DNA of 64,000 nt. It comes from Zhengitettix transpicula (taxonomy: Eukaryota > Arthropoda > Insecta > Orthoptera > Tetrigidae). The notes under the pieces were generated by a model. It did not search any database, was not told the DNA's origin, and saw nothing but the letters and a program-made list of their open reading frames with translations. The translations under genes and the position numbers were made by a program. Shown piece by piece: positions 50,398-62,099 of this stretch. How positions within the stretch are numbered: position 1 is the stretch's first letter; the number at the start of each line of letters is the position of its first letter. Where the stretch lies: contig CM073593.1 in NCBI GenBank assembly GCA_037074705.1, forward strand, positions 61,235,501-61,299,500, given 5' to 3'.

Positions 50398-50951
50398 TTT
50401 TTTTTTTTTTTTTTTTAGGGCAACAGGCTACATGAGGGTGATCCACATTGGGCAACTCCCCTTTAATAGCATAGGAAGGGATTTGAAAGGGGGGATGCGG
50501 AAGGGTAGAGGAAGGTAGCCAAGGGTTAACTATGGGCCCCGGGCTATATTTTAAGGATCCTACCCGGCATTCGCCTAAAGAAATGCAGGGAAAACCTTAG
50601 AAAAACCTGCATCGGGTAGGTCGGGCATTTGGTACTTGTCCCACGCCCTTCCGATGACGGGAGAGGAGTTTGCTGTGGGGACGCAGCTTACCCCTCGCCA
50701 TGCCTTGGCCTGTTTAGGAGGCAGCTGGCCGACTATTCCAATAGGAATAGCGGACAACTCTTGCCGTATGCCCAAGGTCTGCGACCCCGGAACATACACC
50801 TCTCAAAACAGACCAAGGTGCCTCGGCATGTGGGAACCTTAGTTCAAAAAAACCAGAGAGATGTGAGAGCATCCCCAAAGGTAGCCCCCGCCAGAGCTCT
50901 CTGGGAAGGTTCACCTGCGAGAAATCCTCTCGCAGGCTTACTTGCAGATCT
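50398..50951 (-). mobile_element. Complete-looking poly(A)-tailed retroposon (SINE or short LINE-derived)
   Basis: Bounded by 12-bp direct repeats. On the minus strand it starts near 50951 with GAGATCTGCAAG and carries GCGAGAGGATTTCTCGCAGG (a short hairpin). It runs through GTGTATGTTCCGGGGTCGCA, GGAATAGTCGGCCAGCTGCC and GGTAGGATCCTTAAAATATA, and ends CATGTAGCCTGTTGCCCT followed by about 19 A. The body is much richer in GC than its surroundings. Overlapping ORFs up to 117 codons on both strands show no conserved motif, so I take it as non-coding and dependent on a partner LINE. No clear A/B box was found. It may alternatively be the 3' UTR of a 5'-truncated LINE. This is the youngest-looking of five copies. 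Confidence 0.8.
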
Positions 50952-50963
50952 CCCTTCTCTTTT
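50952..50963. repeat. Target-site duplication, right
   Basis: CCCTTCTCTTTT, identical to 50386-50397. Confidence 0.75.
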
Positions 50964-51507
50964 ATTGAAAATTTATTTTTAAACTAAGTGAAAACATAAA
51001 CGTCTGCGATGATTTACGAGCAAAGAGGGATCCTTGAAATAAAAATCGTTCTGTATTCGGTAAATAGATACTTAAAGCAGTGTAATTCAAGTGCTGGTTC
51101 GTGTCTAACACAAAATCAGATGAACGATAGCGAGGAATGAATATAACTAACCCGTATTAATATTTTTTTAATTTGAAAAAGTTCAGAAAAAAGGCTTCAA
51201 GCCCTTATTTCTAACGGACTGTATGAACAAGTTTTCATTCCTCTCTTGAAAATCTTACAAAATAAGTCCACGATCTATGGCGCCTGCAAGAGGCTTCATT
51301 TCTAATTAAAGTTAACGTGTGTCAGCTCTGACAAGATGCCGATAAACTGAATCTATAGCGTTAACGCATTTCACGTTATATTACTGAAATTAATGAACAT
51401 TATAAATGACATTCTAAATTTAAATATCTCAGGCACAAACCAAATAAAAGTCATTTTACACGAAGAACAAAGGTAAAGGGACTACATTAGGCTTCAAAGC
51501 AAAATAT

Positions 51508-51652
51508 GAAATACTAAAACGGATAACGTTAATTTTTGGAGTTTGTTACAAACCAAAGTTAATAAAAACCTTTGGAATAAGTCAGTGTAGAACGTTTCGT
51601 TAAAATAACTTTTCCCTTTTTAGTAATGTTGATAGTTCACTCTCATTTGAAA
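51508..51652 (+). repeat. Direct repeat, right copy (pair with 50106-50255)
   Basis: Same ordered words as the left copy with scattered substitutions and a small length change in the middle. Confidence 0.8.
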
Positions 51653-53460
51653 CTTCTCTGATGTACAGCTACACACCAGTATACATACTGAATTTTGGAA
51701 AAGATATACCATCATTTTTTTTTCCCTGAAGAACGTTTTACGCGTTTGACGTTATGAAATGTAACAGCAGAGAGACGACTGCGTGGGCGCGATAAGCAAC
51801 ACGCATTACGAAGAGTACAAGCAAATTGCACTCGAAGGAGTCCGCTCCTTACAAAATACTTCCCCTTCTACAGCATAACATCGCCTGTTCAAGAATTATA
51901 CCCGAAATAGATATTTACATCGAAAAATTAGGATAAAGGTTGCGTTTGCTCTAATGAAAACTTTGTAATTTCTCAGAGAATATATTTTGGTCTTCTCCAT
52001 ATTCAGAAACAATTGAATAAAAACTCAAAAAATTATTTACACAAATCTATCATACTACAATGTACTTTATCGAAATCACGGAAATTTTATAATATAACGT
52101 ATTATAGCAGTACATTAAAATATTCCATTGAGATTATTTCCCCTATTAATCTTATAAAGATAGTTAAACCTTTATTGGAATTATTTGCTTAGAAAAAATT
52201 TATTAAGAAAAATATAAATTCAGCAACCATTTTGTAAAATGGTATATATTTAACTTAAAGTACGTAATAATTATTTATTAATTCAATAGAAAATTTGGGT
52301 GAACATAATTCTCTACTTAAAATATTTTTATTAGAATTCAATGACTGTTTCTTGAAAGCTTAACCGATGCAGGGTAAAGTTGAATCCAACAATCATTTTT
52401 GTACACAAAAGATTTATAAATTTATGTTAAATTTATTTTCTGTGAAAAGTTTGTTAAAAAGGAAATAATTGGATTGTTGGAGTTATTTACAGTGAATATC
52501 GTTTCAGACAAAACAGAAAAACTTATTTAATAGGCTTTCTTCTTATGGGGAAGAAATGGAAATCGAAGGTTATAAGAAAATCAGAACAGTTTTTGTGGAA
52601 ATAAAAATGTTTTACGTTTAATTTATTCCTTAACCTGCATTTAAAGAAACATTTCTGTCTACTCAAAAAATTCGAGTTTCACTACAATCGGCTTTCCGCT
52701 TTACGTAAAATTGTTTGCAAGTTGCTGATCTTCTCTACGTCAGGTAAACTTTTTCATTACCTGTTGGATTGCAACTAGGAAAGTTATAGTCTTCCTAATT
52801 ACGGTGAAAACGGTAAAGAAAAATTATTTAAAAAAATATTAGAGAGAGAGAGACTTAATTAAGAAAAAAGAGAGAAGGAAGAACAAGAAAGCTGTCTTTA
52901 CGGCCCGGGTGAATTGAGTTGGTCCACGTCTCTCTACTGACGCTCCAATTTGTCCGGTCTGTATATGAATAGAGTAATTCTTTTTTATTTTATTTTCAAA
53001 AAAGTTTTTCTCTTCTTATTGCTATCTTTTCTTTGTTTATTAATTCTCATCTTAATCATTTTATTCCTTCTGCTTTTATAATTCTCATTCCCTCTGTATT
53101 TTCTCTCTTAAATCCTTCCATTTCTAACATTTGTATAAAGGAAAAGTAATGTTGCAACTATTTTCAGCCCATTACCAGTGAACTTTAATTTCAAATTAGT
53201 CCTTAAATTTATTTTCGCGATGAAAAATTAAAGGAGTATAATTTTATACAAAAAGTATTTCTCAGCGTATGGAATTTGATATTTCCTGTGTCTCATTTTC
53301 CGGATTAAATTTTCTCGTTGTCTACTATTTTGAAAACTGAAACAAGTGTGACAGTGTAAATAGTTAATTATTTATGGAACAAAAATATTGAAGAATGCAA
53401 ATTTACTATTAACTATTTTTTTTAAATTTTATAAGATAATATTCGGAGACAAGCACGTAC

Positions 53461-53492
53461 ATAGCGGTGTCATCAGTGGTGTTGTCCGCCAT
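53461..53492 (-). CDS. Candidate first coding exon of the same GPCR (start codon plus 10 codons)
   Basis: On the minus strand a CGACCATGG context (excellent Kozak match) starts a frame reading MADNTTDDTA plus two bases. These are followed by a GTACGT donor at 53460-53455. The exon therefore ends in phase 2, exactly what the TM1 exon at 15648-15842 needs. The joined N-terminus would be short, acidic, with an NTT glycosylation sequon and no signal peptide, which is normal for peptide-receptor GPCRs of class A. It sits inside a CpG-rich island unlike the AT-rich surroundings. Seen: ATG, donor, phase, GC content. Inferred: that this exon splices to the TM1 exon 37.6 kb away. It could instead start an unrelated gene, or read through to a stop at about 53409 as a small ORF. 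Confidence 0.45.
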
Positions 53493-53640
53493 GGTCGGGC
53501 GTCTCAGGCCGACGGTTGAGCTGCGTGTGATTCGGAGCAGCGTCCCGGCGCTCACTGACGCAAAGTGTCCAGACGCCGCACTGTGGCGTCGAGCGCAGGC
53601 GCGCCGCGACTTACGTGATTCTCTCTCTTTCCGCAATCAG
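53493..53640 (-). promoter_or_regulatory. CpG-rich 5' UTR / promoter island upstream of candidate exon 1
   Basis: About 150 bp dense in CG dinucleotides (GGCGCGCC-like core near 53600) in an otherwise AT-rich region, ending in a CT-rich tract at its upstream edge. A minus-strand TCAGT at 53554-53558 fits the arthropod initiator and would give a 5' UTR of about 60 bases. I see no TATA box or convincing downstream element. The promoter role is inferred from composition and position before the Kozak ATG. Confidence 0.4.
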
Positions 53641-53848
53641 CAAGTCGATAATGCGCACATTTCACTAACCTTAAGTCCTTGTATCGTTAAATTGCTTGCA
53701 TGTTACATTAATTTTTACCTCCTCCTGGACTTAAGATTAAAAACCAACAGCTTACTATTAAACATAAGTAAAAATGCACGATAATAGCGAATTGTAAAAT
53801 TAAAAGTTTGGTATTTTAGAAATGCACTAAAACCGAATTTCAAAAATA

Positions 53849-54332
53849 CAGGGTGATTCTACGATCATGGAACACACTTTGCGGTGTGGTACATACATTT
53901 TTTGTATAGGAATTAATAGTCGCAAGTGACGCGTTTAAAATGAGACATTCGTTTTTTATAAAATCATCGCAAAGTGCTTGTTACCAGCAATTTATACAAT
54001 ATAAGATCAAAATTGCGACCAACAAAAGTAATACATTCTCGGTAGCGTCGACGGACTGACGATGCCAGGCATTTCGCGCATGGTTGCAGCCGCAATGGAT
54101 AGTCGGGCTACGAGGTCGCAATTTTGAGTATTTATTGAAAAAATTATTGAAAAAATACTCATTTTGCAATTATATTGTAAAAAAACAGTTTTTATTTTCA
54201 TGACAATTTTTTTTATGTATTCGTGCCTCAACGCGACAATTTTGAACATACATTCCTATACAAAAAAAAAGGATATTTTAGTAAGCTGTGCTACCCATAA
54301 AAGTTTGTCCCATGACCTAAGAAATACCCCAT
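53849..54332 (-). mobile_element. Internally deleted mariner/IS630-type element with TIRs and TA duplications
   Basis: The left end reads CAGGGTGATTCTACGATCATGG and continues TTTTTTGTATAGGAAT. The right end, reverse-complemented, reads ATGGGGTATTTCTTAGGTCATGG and continues TTTTTTTTTGTATAGGAAT. The TIRs are thus about 90-100 bp and diverged. TA flanks both ends (53847-53848 and 54333-54334), the target duplication of Tc1/mariner elements. Between the TIRs the minus strand keeps the transposase C-terminus: DLVARLSIAAATMREMPGI (about 54061-54120), then, after a shift, RRYRECITFVGRNFDLI, matching the RRCxxCIxxxGxxFExLL ending. The catalytic core is missing. It lies 350 bp upstream of the candidate receptor first exon. 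Confidence 0.75.
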
Positions 54333-54889
54333 TAACAGGAATATATTTAAGTTAAAATATACAATCCGAATATCAATTAAACGATTAATTTTCCTATAAA
54401 GGAAAGTTATAAAACCATTGGCCAGTCCAAGACTCCGAAATGAATAGTATGGGTAAAAGTTGTAAAAAAAATAGAAAAAATTCAGAAAATTTCAACATTT
54501 TTAATATGCTTTGGTGAGCTCTTTATTTTACACGGTAAACGAAGGGGTAGAAGTCAAGCTACATAGTGTGAGGGGACCATACACTCAAAATTTACCTGCA
54601 ACACCTTTCGAGGGGAATTTTCCAGAATAAAATGTTCGGGATTAATTTAAAAAAAAAAATTTCCTTTATTATTTTATTTCAAATATATAAAAAATCCAAA
54701 GTATGTCAGTGATTATTTTTACTAAGTGCAATGTATACCCCCTGGGGTGGAGCGAAAATAATTGGTGGTCAATTTGGGATAGCAGGTGTTTGGATTAAAT
54801 TATTTAATTAGTAGCTGTCCATTAAACACTTTAGCTGAGTTAATATTGTTTCATTCCTATCTGATCCACCTTAAGAGAGGAATATAGGA

Positions 54890-55040
54890 TAGAGAATCCT
54901 GAGGTGACTTAAAGATAAAGCCACGTGTCACTCCATAAAATACGAAATGTTTCATAGAAGATGACAGTCTGGCAGAGGTCCCGGTAGGCCAAGGTCCTAA
55001 ATGGACTTTATCGCCAAGGAGAAACAAAGAAAGAGACTTT
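54890..55040 (+). repeat. Dispersed repeat fragment, copy 2 (family shared with 8630-8740)
   Basis: GAAGATGACAGTCTGGCAGA, CCGGTAGGCCAAGGTCCTAA and GACTTTATCGCCAAGGAGAA. The outer blocks match 8630-8740; this copy retains more of the middle. Confidence 0.55.
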
Positions 55041-55749
55041 TATGGGGGCTGATAAATCCCCAATCCGTTTAACTTTCACGGACAGAGAGATTTCTCGTTT
55101 TTCGAATAATATATATAAGGCACAATATTAAAAAATATATTCTTTTCATTTGGCTTAGTCGGAAATGCGGGATCTCCGTCAAATACGTTTCGACAGTAGT
55201 CTAAAAGAATAAGTGTCGAGGCTGGCGATAAAAAAAAATATATCAAATAAAAAATTATAATTTCTATGCTCGAAAGGAAACCCCGTAATATTAAATGTAC
55301 CCTAATCAAATATTTTGGGGGCCCCCTGGATTAGGTAGTACGATGTTAAGTTTCGGGGAATACTATTACTTATTCATAATTTATATAATATAATCCTTTG
55401 CACTATTTGTTACCTGTGCTTCTAATCGCCGTCTCTGTTACATGGCCCAACATCTGAGAGAGTTTCCCTGCAACAATTGATTTATATTATATTATACATA
55501 TCATTTTCATGTTTTGGCAATAAATTAAATTTTTAATTATACTATAAACCTCACAATGTACTGTAATAAAAATTACAAATAAAATAAAATTCAATATAAG
55601 TTATGCTTAAAATTATTTTGTGATTGAATTATTAAAGTCAAAGATCAAGTTCTCCGTCAGCTATTTCTCTTCTCCCATGGAAACCGCGTAGATTGCTCAA
55701 GATTTTCTGCTCCCAAGTATAGAACAGCTGAAGTTTATTTCGCGGCAGA

Positions 55750-55830
55750 GAACAGGGTAGAATAATTCGCCCCGTGCGAATTTTTGGCAGAGGCGTAGTT
55801 CTAGTTCCCAAATTTTCCGACCTACAACTT
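55750..55830 (+). repeat. Dispersed repeat fragment (family shared with 62100-62380)
   Basis: GAGAACAGGGTAGAATAATT, then CGCCCCGTGCGAATTTTTGG, matches the reverse complement of 62128-62185 (GAATAATAAGCCCCGTGCGA on the minus strand). Confidence 0.5.
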
Positions 55831-58800
55831 GGAAATAAACTTCATAATTTTGTATTTAAATTTCCTGCTTTGCACTAAGTAACTGAACTATTAAAATATT
55901 TTACAACAAAATCCCGGAGGTTCCCTAATCGTGGCGGCACTCCGCCTAACGTGACGTTTCCGTTCGATAAAATTCAAAAAGTTAACAAACCTGACATTAA
56001 TATATTCCAAAATTCAAATTATTCTAATTAAAATGGGTAATTATTCATATTAGCGATACGTGTTCATTACAATTGTCCTTTTTTCTTGAATTTTGATAAT
56101 ATTATTTTTTTATTTGCAAATTCACATCATCTTTAATATAATTCAGGACTTCATATTGTTCATTTGACACTTCCAAAGGAACTTTAGAAACTTGTAATTA
56201 TTAATCGGAAGCAAAAAGATCCGTAGATATATTGAGTTCGCAGCGCAAAACAGAAACTATATATTTGTTACAAATCTCTCTCGTTTGTAAATATGATACC
56301 TAAATATGATCAAAGAAAACCACCCAAAAGGGTACCGCTCTTTAGAGAGTACTGGCTTATTTTGTAACAAAGAGGATTGTTCTATCATATACATGCATAA
56401 TACGGTACAGAATATTGTAACAGGTATCAGGTTGGTATTAAATCATATTAGAAAGATTCAATAAAAACCTAAAATAAATTATGTATTAACTATTTCTGAT
56501 CGATACAAATTGGTCCATACTGTTCTATTAATTTAGCAATGGGTGTTCTAGTTTTAAGAGTAAATGTATGTCACGTCCTCGTAACAAGCAACCTCGTGCT
56601 CCTTTCTTTTCTTTAACTGCACAATACTTGTACATGTCAAAGGAAAACAACTGTTCTATCTTGGTGCTTTAGTATAGAGTGTTATTTTAATAACTGTTCC
56701 AGATATCAGAAATAGGGTTGCCATACACTATTTATAATTTTGACAGCGATGCTTCATGGCTAATTTATTTAGTCTTGAATTTTAATTAATTTACGGATCT
56801 GTGTTAAGTACGTAGTAGACTGAATTCCAATGGTCGCAATTCATTATTCTAAACTGGAGTCAAGAATTTCAGGGATGGCTGAAATGAATCAGCAAATATT
56901 AATAGGAGACTTCGCACCTTTTCAATGGCACCAGACAGGAGATTGTGAAAGAACTCTCTCGGGTGTTCTATATTTTATGTCTTGAAATTGTAAAAAAAAT
57001 ACGACATATGTACACAAGAGAAATCGGACAACATAAAAAGAATGTATTATTTTATTACACAGTAAATGAATTAGTGAACTAAAATTAAAATCCTTCATTT
57101 TAAAATTTAGTATAGAAATTCTAATAATAAAATGTATTACATAGATCCAATATAAATTTATTATATGTTTAAACTACCTGGAGATATTAACTAGTAGACT
57201 TCCGAATAGAATTAGAGGAAAATAAAAATAAATGTCATAAGGTACGTTAAAATTGCGGAAAATTTAAATAAAATCAGGAAAAACTTTCCTTGTCTTATAT
57301 TAAGTGCTGCTTATACATAAATGTTAAGAAATTCTCCTAAAATATAAAATAAGCACATATTGCAAGAACTAACACTCAATTCTTATCTTATCTTTCAAAC
57401 GAAAATAATGAATTTTCTATTTATTAATTTTCGAGGGATTCATTTGTTTTATAAATTATAATATAAATTTTTAAGTGGACGTATTAAATATTTACAATAT
57501 CAATTATTTCCAAAAGCTGTGCATAGCAAGTAAATTTTCATTTTCAGATATTCCGCTAATTTAACTGTACATTTCATATTCAAAAACAATTTTATAAAAC
57601 ATGCAGGTGTACAAAAAAATATGACAATCGGATCCTGAAAAAAATAATTCAATTAATTTACGGTGAGGAATTTATTATTACGTAAAGTTACCATATCGTG
57701 GGAAAGCCTCCACATACAGAGAAATATTTATGTTCGTCATTTGGTTATGCAAATGTTATAAGGCGCCGGCAATGCAACAGGTAAATTCATTTCGGTTCCG
57801 CCTAAGGCCGTTGTTTTTCTTTAATTAAGCACAAGGTGTAAGGCAGAACACGTCTTTTGCTTATTCCGGAAAGCAGATTGGACCGACTCTAGAGGAAATC
57901 TCATTACGGACAACATGCTGAAAGGATTTAAACGACTTTAACAGGACAAAAATATTTGTTCATTATAAGAGTATTAATTCAATATTTATTATATAATTAA
58001 TATATTTGTCCAAGGTTATTCCCTACCGTCTTCCGTAATTTCTAACGCATAAATGTTTTATTATTTTTACGTCATGTCCGAAAATTAAATGTGATTGCAT
58101 ATTTATTTCAAATATCACTCATTCTAAATTTTAATGACCCTTCAGTAATAAAAATATTTATTAAAAAGTTACACTTTTTCGTATTTTTCTCAAATATTAA
58201 ATTAATTTCATGTTACTTGGACTAATGTATTTATTTCATTGTACGCTGGAGACCCTGATGCGATTCCTGATCCATCCCGATACTTTAATTCAATTTCATG
58301 GCCTATATGGCTAAGCTCTGAAGTAGCGACCGTTATAACGTTAATTACTTCGACATCCATCAACAAAAATGCACTTTTTAACTGTAAAATAAAACGAATA
58401 AGTTAACTAATATTCAGTTACAGAACATATTAAATTCAAAATTACTCAGAAGATTATTGGATAATTTTGTATTAGTAAGTAACAAAACATTTGAATTAAA
58501 AAATTATAGCTTTTGAAAATTATAAATTTTGAATTAAAAATTAGAGGTGTACGGGCTATGTTATTATGTAGAATAAATAATTGTTTAATCATTTATTCGT
58601 GTAGATAAGTACGTCACTGAGGTCAAGTAAAAAAACTGCTAATTCCTAAAAAAGGATGAGAAATAATTAATTTGGTAATAATATATTCAATATGATAAAC
58701 AGTAGTTAACTGAATTATAGAAATAGGGCCATAAAAAATTTTAAATAAAGGAACATTTTAGAATTAATGTTGATGTTACTCTCGCCGGGATAATCCATAT

Positions 58801-60199
58801 CGTTGCTACTTGAAAGGCCAGCCCACGAAATCGGATGTTAGGCTGCACATAGAGGAAGCAATTGTTCAACCAGAACAGAGATCGACATTTTCTTTGTTCC
58901 CTCACCTCGTTTCAAAGGGTGTTAATGGTTCTGCGAACTGTGGAATAGGTGGCTGAAATGTGTACTGATTGACATGAATGAACATTAGCGCAAACGAGAG
59001 GTGTTATTATCAGGCATCGCAAACAAGACACGATTAAGTGCGATTCTTATTTTACTTATTTTCTGATGGGGACAGAGGATCAATCACGGCTATATAAGCG
59101 TCTTTTGAAAAGTTTCAGAGAGGCGGCTCCAGTGTGGTGGTTAATTATCGAACCTACTTTTAATCATTAATTCCTTTTAATACAAAAAAGGAAAATGAAT
59201 GTATTGTTACTAGAAAACTAATTAGACTAAAATGAGTTGTTCCAACGCCATGAAAGAAATGTTATACTTCGGTGATTCATATTATTCAGTATGGACTCAC
59301 CAAAGGAGATTTCGAGGGAGTTAACATTACATTATTCTTAAATCGAAACATTTGGGGTTTTAACATTGAAACTCCCATTTACAAATCTACAATCTTGTTT
59401 GATATGTTGATTTTGAAACATAATCTATCGTTAATTTTTAAATAGCTTGCATCATATTCCTGGCATATACCACTAAGTAAAATATATGCTCTGAAATTTA
59501 TACAATTAAATTAGAAACAAATATATTATTCTGGGATTCGAGGAACCGATTATAATTTTAATATCGGCAAGAAAAAAACAAAATATTGAAAACAAAAATT
59601 ACATTTTGGATAACCATATTATAGTTTACAAAATTAATTGTTAGTGTTGTTATTCTTGTTATATCGGTCGAACAAAAAGGTACTTTGAAAAACCGATTTA
59701 AATGAAAAGGCAATTTTAAGTTCAACGTTAAAAATTACTCAGTTGTGTCAAAACGCGTAAATTCTAATAATTTCGATTAGCAAAATTCTAAAATTTTAAA
59801 CGAATAAAGAAGATATTTTTCAAGATTTTTGAGCGTAATGTAGTGTATAAGATCCAATAATCCGGCTATTATTGTGAAAATTTATGCTAAATATTTATAT
59901 AGAATTTGCAGTTGTGAATTGAATTTATCATTTAATTAATAAAAATACTGTTTAATACTTTATAAAATTACAACGATACTAATGAGGTTCTTTAAACACG
60001 TTGTTTCGGCTACAACGGGAATTGCAGACAGAACATGCCTAGGAAATTTAAGCAAAAATTATTTATATAACATCAATATTTGACTAATATTTACAGAATA
60101 ACGTGGCAAAGTTGTACGTTAATTTTTTTATAATTTTTAAACTAAAAAAATTGTCAACAAATTTTTAAAATACAATTTTAATTGGATTTTTAGATTTAC

Positions 60200-60270
60200 T
60201 CCGTTGTATACCTGATGAATTCTTAGATTGAGGACGAAACGTTGTGTTAATTTTCGTTTTTGTTAATAAA
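60200..60270 (+). repeat. Penelope-like terminus with near-canonical hammerhead core
   Basis: CTGATGA at 60212-60218, then a 5-bp stem TTCTT/GAGGA (60220-60224 with 60230-60234) around the loop AGATT, then GAAAC at 60236-60240. This is the catalytic-box order of a hammerhead ribozyme. The closing 10.1/11.1 pair is A-C rather than G-C, and I could not find a convincing stem I. Downstream GTTGTGTTAATTTTCG and TTAATAAATAATTA resemble Penelope-like 3' sequence. Confidence 0.45.
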
Positions 60271-60624
60271 TAATTACTGACTAATTTGGTTGTTTTCACA
60301 TTTTTATAAAAAAATGTGGACAATAATTTGGGCTTTAATAAAAAACAGACCACCAGCAACAATATTCAGGTCAGTATTTAATGTTACCAAAATGATATAG
60401 TGAAGTGTTACTTGTAAAGTTGCTTAGTGTGCAGTGACAAATTATATCTTAATAAAGTTAACTTAAAGAAGTTTTATGTAAACGTATAATTCTATAAATT
60501 ATTTATAAAGAACTGACAGAGGAATTGGGGGTCAAAGTGTATTTGAATGACTGTATCGAAAGGGTCGAGTTAACACATTCCGTAGTTAACTTTTTTTTAT
60601 CAATGAAAAGCAAATTCTACGTGT

Positions 60625-60850
60625 CACAGAGAACTCTGTAAGCTGCGGTCGACTGCCATGCGTGTATAACGTTGCTTCCATCGTCAAAGCAGCGTTGCTG
60701 CCCGTAAAAGAGTGAATGAAGAACACAGTCCGCCGAGCAGCTCCTCGTCGTCATCGGGGCGGAAGCCTCTCCAAAATTACGAACCACTGCATTGGTCAAC
60801 GCGAACGACAACCACGTCCTGCAAATATTGAGCAGAAGAAGCGAACTGCG
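60625..60850. other. GC/CpG-richer island, unidentified
   Basis: CTGCGGTCGACTGCCATGCG, AGTCCGCCGAGCAGCTCC and TCGTCGTCATCGGGGCGG stand out from AT-rich sequence. ORFs exist on both strands (60617-60811 minus; 60716-60961 plus) without recognisable motifs. It may be an alternative upstream promoter or exon, a neighbouring gene's 5' end, or a repeat. Confidence 0.25.
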
Positions 60851-62099
60851 CTGTGTTACATTTCCATTTCCCGCAACACAATAATTTCACATAGTACAAA
60901 AAAGTTTTCAGTTGTTTGTAGATTCATTTACTTTGCGCACCTCTTCGAATTGAAAAATTGAAATAGGTATAGAAAGTATTTTATCCCACCACTAGTATAA
61001 ACACCATTATTCAATTCCTTGTATTTTTCTACTTTTTTTACGAATATATCACAGTTTCCTTAAGCCTTAGGAAAGAAACCAAGGTCACTTTAAATTGCAA
61101 GTAATCATTTTTATTACTAAGTCCAAAAATAAAACTCAATTGTCTCCCTATTATCCAAAATATTATAGTTTATAAAACATGGTTATCTAATTATTATAAA
61201 ATCAAGTATGAATATAAAAAAATTATTATGAGCCAAATTTTCAAAAGCGATTCATAACTCGTCTCATTATTTCCTTTATTAAGGAAATTGGACACGTAAT
61301 ATGCATAAATTAAATAAATAAATAAAAATAATTATAGATATAACACTGAAAATCTAAAATTTTAAATAAGCATTTTCACATACTATAATTATGAATTGAA
61401 AAATTACAAATACGTTTTCACTTGTAGCGGATTAAATAAAAATAAATAAATTGTGAAAAAGGAATGATTATGAATATAATTGAGAAAACAATTTCCTAAT
61501 TTAGAAAAAGAATTTGGATTACAAAATATCACAACGAGAAAATAGAATATAGTAATAGTAAAATACATTATCAACTTTCATGACCAGTTGAAGTAAACGA
61601 GAAAGGTAACAAAACAGACAATTTTTGTACATTGCATAAGTTATGAGTATCATGAATATAAATAATTACCCGTTTATTTTGAATTATTTGCATATTAAAT
61701 TAATTAATTGTAAAATTTATTATCATTGTAAGCATTAACGGTTTGGCATAGTGTGGCGACAGTTAAAAACAGCGATTAATTAATAACAGTGTAACATTGT
61801 TGGCCTGGCGCCTCAACAGTCATTTTTATTGAACTATTTTCGATGCCGCAATGTGATTATCAGATCGGTGAATTCCTCAGAAATTTAGAACAACCATCTG
61901 AGAGCAGGGCGGTGGAGAATACAGTCTGTGATGGACGTGTGAACGAGTAAGGTTACTCTCGTCGGTGGCCGAAACCAAAATCATAAAACCACCAGATACT
62001 GCAGTGAAAACTTTTAAATAGTTTCTTTTAACAGTTTACATCAAGAAGTTTTAATATAAAATTCTGAAAATTATCTCAAAGTCATAGGTTAAAAACTGA

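Larger units (their letters stand above)
15843..53460 (-). other. Inferred giant first intron of the GPCR gene
   Basis: If the exons at 53461-53492 and 15648-15842 belong together, this 37.6-kb interval is one intron. It begins with GTACGT, ends with TTTCAG on the minus strand, and is filled with transposon relics on both strands that are annotated separately. Outside those relics it is AT-rich, with only short chance ORFs and no recognisable exon. Stretches such as 19560-22000, 27000-32400, 35820-39690, 41100-44450, 45700-48250 and 51660-53440 hold microsatellites and unidentified sequence only. Confidence 0.4.

Noticed and set aside
50575..50982. ORFs of 66-117 codons on both strands
   Set aside because: Chance ORFs in the GC-rich retroposon. 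Overlapping frames are open on both strands and none is shared with the 33.4-kb copy.
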